In this document: piece by piece, positions 61,318 to 64,000 of the stretch
Numbering within the stretch: position 1 is the stretch's first letter
How the letters are laid out: every line of letters starts with the position of its first letter
Origin: Flavobacteriaceae bacterium
GTDB lineage: Bacteria; Bacteroidota; Bacteroidia; Flavobacteriales; Flavobacteriaceae
Assembly: GCA_014238425.1 (NCBI GenBank)
Contig: JABABD010000015.1
Coordinates: 87,678 to 151,677, forward strand
Direction of reading: 5' to 3'
Length of the DNA: 64,000 nucleotides
Position numbers and translations under genes: made by a program
Notes under the pieces: generated by a model
The model's input: the letters and a program-made list of their open reading frames with translations, nothing else
Told to the model about the DNA's origin: nothing
The model's database searches: none

Positions 61318-61911
61318 ATGAGGATTTTAATTTTAGTCATCACAATTGCATTAACATATACCGATCAAACTATGGCACAGGAAAAGGAGTATTTTAAATA
61401 TTCAGAAAACGGAGAACTAATAAACATACCCTCCTCGACTTCATCTAAAGACGATTTTAATTTTTTAATGGGGCATTGGACAGTTCAAAATAGGAAACTT
61501 AAGACGCGATTGAAAAACAGTAACGATTGGGATGAGTTTGAGGCTAAATGGAAAATAAATCCTATACTTAACGGACTTGGAAACATTGAAAATTACTATT
61601 CAAGTTTCGATGATGAACCGTTTGAAGGAGTTGCCCTTCGGTTTTTCGATCAAAAAACTAAACTCTGGAGTATTTATTGGTCCGACATAAAAAGCACAGG
61701 AGTTTTGGGAACTCCAATAACAGGATCATTCTACGGAGACTTCGGCGTTTTCTATATGAAAGACATATATGAAAATAAAGAAATTTTAATCAAATACGAA
61801 TGGGACAAATCCGATTTGAACCACCCTACATGGCGGCAAGGTGTTTCTTTAGACGATGGAGAGACTTGGGAGTGGAATTGGTATATGACTGGAACCAAAG
61901 TTGAAGAGTAA
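61318..61911 (+). CDS. Exported protein of a DUF1579-like family, copy 1
   Basis: A 197-residue protein. The start at 61318 gives a signal peptide (RILILVITIALTYTDQTMAQ); an earlier in-frame TTG would lie inside the operator. The body has the family pattern DFNFLMGHWTVQNRKLKTRLKNSNDWDEFEAKWKINPILNGLGNIENYYSSF, then LRFFDQKTKLWSIYWSD and a C-terminal W-rich strand. The gene at 63307-63834 is a paralogue without a signal peptide. The family is related to DUF1579; its function is unknown. It lies downstream of the WYL regulator and its candidate operator. Confidence 0.72.
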   Translation: MRILILVITIALTYTDQTMAQEKEYFKYSENGELINIPSSTSSKDDFNFLMGHWTVQNRKLKTRLKNSNDWDEFEAKWKINPILNGLGNIENYYSSFDDEPFEGVALRFFDQKTKLWSIYWSDIKSTGVLGTPITGSFYGDFGVFYMKDIYENKEILIKYEWDKSDLNHPTWRQGVSLDDGETWEWNWYMTGTKVEE

Positions 61912-61971
61912 AGTTGTAACATAAACAAGAATCTTTGGCATAAAACCATTAGAAATAATAAAAGTAATTAT

Positions 61972-62442
61972 ATGGAAAAATTCAAAAAAAGGGCGGTCAA
62001 ATACTTAGGTATAATCGAATTTGGTGATTGGAAATTCAAATTGTATAGCATGAAATATGATGAATTAAGAGTTACTCCAGAAATAGAAAATGTAGTAAAA
62101 GCGATTCTGCCAGATTGGATAAAGGAAAAATCTCAAATAAATAATTTTCCTAATTATAAAATTGGTACTGTAATCATTCATGAAGCAAAGGATAGTATTC
62201 TAGTTGTTGTAAATTGGTGGGTATACGAAAATGTCGTTCAAAATCATGTTTATATTGCTGATTATGAAAACCCCAATAAGTTTTCAGATTTTACGAGTAA
62301 AGGATTACGGTTTTGCGTTTGGGAGATGAGCATTTTGTGGCATGAGAGAAATTTGTGGGTGGAACATGTCTTAAAGAAATCAGACAACCCAGATTGGGAT
62401 TCATATCTAAATCATTACTATAAATTGGAGTATGCAAATTAA
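61972..62442 (+). CDS. Hypothetical protein of a small cytoplasmic family
   Basis: A 156-residue protein without a signal peptide. The end of the protein (NHVYIADYENPNKFSDFTSKGLRFCVWEMSILWHERNLWVEHVL) is rich in Trp and His. A shortened relative of this C-terminal block recurs at 62543-62743. I do not know a named family. It follows the DUF1579-like gene after 60 bp, in the same direction, and is probably part of the regulator-controlled set. Confidence 0.65.
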   Translation: MEKFKKRAVKYLGIIEFGDWKFKLYSMKYDELRVTPEIENVVKAILPDWIKEKSQINNFPNYKIGTVIIHEAKDSILVVVNWWVYENVVQNHVYIADYENPNKFSDFTSKGLRFCVWEMSILWHERNLWVEHVLKKSDNPDWDSYLNHYYKLEYAN

Positions 62443-62460
62443 AACACACGATATCAAATC

Positions 62461-62529
62461 ATGATGACACCACGAAAACTTCAAGCAAACGAATCAAGTG
62501 AATATTTTAAACGGTATATTAATTTGGTA
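62461..62529 (+). pseudogene. N-terminal fragment of a DinB-type gene
   Basis: From the ATG at 62461 the frame encodes TPRKLQANESSEYFKRYINLVD, which parallels the start of the DinB protein at 62754 (MPDYFDKYINLVED). The similarity then ceases and the frame soon stops. It appears to be the head of a deleted DinB gene fused to the tail fragment that follows. Confidence 0.5.
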
Positions 62530-62542
62530 GACAGACGAAAAT

Positions 62543-62743
62543 ATGTTACGGAATTTTGTGTATTTAAAAGCTAATAATGCTGCTGAATTTGTTCTGTTTT
62601 CCGATAAAGGAATTTCAACTTGTGTACGGGAAATGGCTATTTGGTGGCACGAAAGAAATGCTTGGGTAAAACATATTTTGATGAAAAATGAAAAGTCTGA
62701 TTTTGAAGCCTATTTAATGGAACATCTCAATGGTGAATTTTAA
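62543..62743 (+). pseudogene. C-terminal fragment of the gene family at 61972
   Basis: A 66-codon frame encodes NFVYLKANNAAEFVLFSDKGISTCVREMAIWWHERNAWVKHILMKNEKSDFEAYL. This aligns with NHVYIADYENPNKFSDFTSKGLRFCVWEMSILWHERNLWVEHVLKKSDNPDWDSYL of the 156-residue protein, so only the last 60 residues remain. It has lost the first 90 residues and is in another frame from the DinB fragment before it. It may still be expressed as a small protein. Confidence 0.6.
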
Positions 62744-62753
62744 ATTTTAAAAA

Positions 62754-63293
62754 ATGAAAAAAATGAAAAAAAATGACATTCAAATAATGCCAGATTATTT
62801 TGACAAATACATAAACTTAGTAGAAGATGATGTTTCGATAGTAGAGGCTTTGCAAATTAGTTTGCAAGAATTAGAAAATGCCCCAATAGCTAAATGGGAA
62901 GCTTTGGGCGAAAAAGTATATGCCCCAAATAAGTGGACGGTAAAAGATATTTTGCAACATTATATTGACACCGAAAGAGTGTTTACGTATCGAATAACGG
63001 CAATTGCCCGAGGCGATAAGCAAAAAATGATTTCTTACGATGAAAATATTTTTGCTGAAAATGCACAAGCCAATCGCAGAACAATCACTGATTTGATGGA
63101 AGAACTTATTCTAATCAGAAAAGCGACTATAAAACTCTATCTGTCTTTTACAGAAAATATGCTACACCAACAGGGCATTAGTTATAACAATATACACTAC
63201 TGTCCATTAGCATTAGGTTTTGTGCTTACAGAGCATCAGCGTTGGCATTTTAGAGTTTTGGAGGAAAAATATTATCCACTCTTAATTGAATAA
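62754..63293 (+). CDS. DinB family protein
   Basis: A 179-residue helical-bundle protein of the DinB/YfiT superfamily. The pattern KYINLVEDDVSIVEALQISLQELENAPIAKWEALGEKVYAPNKWTVKDILQHYIDTERVFTYR is typical, with a metal-site His in ILQHYIDTE (about residue 68). A C-terminal H-x3-H (ALGFVLTEHQRWHFRVLEEKY) completes the putative metal triad. Such proteins include thiol-dependent metalloenzymes; the substrate is unknown. Start candidates are the ATGs at 62754 and 62763. The next gene begins 13 bp after its stop. Confidence 0.82.
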   Translation: MKKMKKNDIQIMPDYFDKYINLVEDDVSIVEALQISLQELENAPIAKWEALGEKVYAPNKWTVKDILQHYIDTERVFTYRITAIARGDKQKMISYDENIFAENAQANRRTITDLMEELILIRKATIKLYLSFTENMLHQQGISYNNIHYCPLALGFVLTEHQRWHFRVLEEKYYPLLIE

Positions 63294-63306
63294 CTTTGTA
63301 CTGAAT

Positions 63307-63834
63307 ATGGACTTAAATCCAAAAGTAAATAATACTCTTATAGAGATTCAAAACTTTGATTTTTTAATTGGAAAATGGAATGTACAAAACAAAAAACTTA
63401 AAGAACGACTGAAAGACTGTAATGAATGGATTGAATTTCCAGCCAAAATGGAGACTAAACCATTTCTTAATGGATTGGGTCTAATGGACGAAATGAAATC
63501 ATCTCATTTTGGAGACGATTTTATCGGATTTAGTATCAGAATGGTTAACCCCAAAACAAATATTTGGACAATTTATTGGGCTGATACATCAAGTCCCGAA
63601 AACTATTTAAAAGAGCAAGTGATTGGAGAATTTAAAAATGGAATTGGAGCGTTTTATGGTAAAGAACTATATCTAGAAAAAGAATACAAATTGAGGTTTA
63701 CTTGGAAAAAGCAATCCGAAAATACTGCTCTTTGGGAACAAGCCTATTTTGATGAAAAAGCAAAAGAGTGGGAAACAAATTGGACAATGGAATTTACAAG
63801 AGATAATAAGCACTACACACAACAATGTGTATAA
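63307..63834 (+). CDS. Cytoplasmic DUF1579-like protein, copy 2
   Basis: A 175-residue protein. The start is the ATG at 63307 (MDLNPKVNN); an in-frame TTG at 63286 would overlap the DinB gene. It shares FLIGKWNVQNKKLKERLKDCNEWIEFPAKMETKPFLNGLG and IWTIYWADTS with copy 1 at 61318, but lacks the signal peptide. Its last residues (HYTQQCV) are encoded by the left arm of the attC-like palindrome, so its stop codon lies inside that element, as is common for genes in integron cassettes. Confidence 0.72.
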   Translation: MDLNPKVNNTLIEIQNFDFLIGKWNVQNKKLKERLKDCNEWIEFPAKMETKPFLNGLGLMDEMKSSHFGDDFIGFSIRMVNPKTNIWTIYWADTSSPENYLKEQVIGEFKNGIGAFYGKELYLEKEYKLRFTWKKQSENTALWEQAYFDEKAKEWETNWTMEFTRDNKHYTQQCV

Positions 63835-63950
63835 TACATTGCTTGGACAATGATTACTTGGAATATCCTTCGGAATTTTCTCTGGTTCGTGTTTGTTTAC
63901 TAAATTAGTTGCTTACACACGCAACGAAATCATACACAAACCCGATGAGA
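63814..63950 (+). repeat. attC-like imperfect palindrome, copy B
   Basis: TACACACAAC (63814-63823) is followed after a 3-nt spacer by GTGTATAATACATTGC. The right inner arm is GCAACGAAATCATACAC (63921-63937), then a 6-nt spacer and GATGAG. Outer and inner geometry equals copy A, while the stem sequence differs by paired changes. The left 10 bases are the exact complement of the first 10 of segment 2 (GTTGTGTGTA at 60531-60540). The right outer core reads GAT rather than the expected GTT. Confidence 0.65.
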
Positions 63951-64000
63951 ACACATTCGCCAAAGGCGAACTTTAATCTGCGCAGCTTCGCTGACAATGC

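Overview
The window is AT-rich DNA typical of a marine Flavobacteriaceae chromosome (Bacteroidota). The signs are type B L31, many short lipoprotein signals ending in Cys, a C-terminal type IX secretion sorting domain, DUF4199 and DUF4097 families, ECF sigma modules with Spy-like partners, and -7 boxes of the form TAnnTTTG. No rRNA, tRNA, CRISPR array or complete transposase was recognised. The genus cannot be fixed from the sequence alone.

Layout. 1-13.3 kb is housekeeping: the start of a lytic transglycosylase, an alpha/beta hydrolase, GNAT, MtaB, a peptide-binding lipoprotein, two tandem YhhN-type lysoplasmalogenases, a GlmU-like protein, L31, DUF4199, a family 2 glycosyltransferase, a phosphosugar mutase and an MsbA-like exporter. 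13.8-15.5 kb is a first ECF sigma module. 15.6-20.4 kb holds a BNR lipoprotein and a secreted operon of sulfatase, YHYH, MORN-type and SCO proteins. 20.4-21.9 kb is a second ECF module. 22-28 kb carries rsmB, a secreted endonuclease I and purL. 28.3-36.5 kb is a beta-oxidation cluster (acyl-CoA ligase, MarR, FadN-like, thiolase, acyl-CoA dehydrogenase) interrupted by a small four-helix-bundle gene. 36.5-52.8 kb is mainly exported peptidases and beta-propellers, an arginase-like enzyme, a TonB plug protein and a ChlI/vWA pair. 52.9-57.2 kb is a third ECF module with HEAT, DUF4097 and 29-residue-repeat proteins. 57.3-59.9 kb has YdeI-type, Cu/Zn SOD and a fourth ECF module with an RskA-like anti-sigma. 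60-64 kb is an accessory region of small genes bounded by large imperfect palindromes.

The most unusual signals are these. (1) Two structured 130-140 bp palindromes near 60.4 and 63.9 kb share stem geometry but differ in stem sequence, and each pairs with the 5' boundary of its own upstream segment, as integron attC sites do; no integrase is present here. (2) A 61-bp palindrome is inserted in frame in purL. (3) A four-helix-bundle gene is bracketed by 25-bp inverted repeats inside the fatty-acid operon. (4) Two copies of a bipartite promoter, GTAACG-N16-GTWTAC, precede an ECF sigma gene and its neighbour, a protein made of eight exact 29-residue repeats. (5) A decayed gene chimera (DinB head joined to the tail of another family) lies in the accessory region.

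Several starts were moved from the longest open frame to an ATG that fits the signal peptide, the family N-terminus or a promoter. Three of the four ECF sigma genes appear to start at GTG or TTG.
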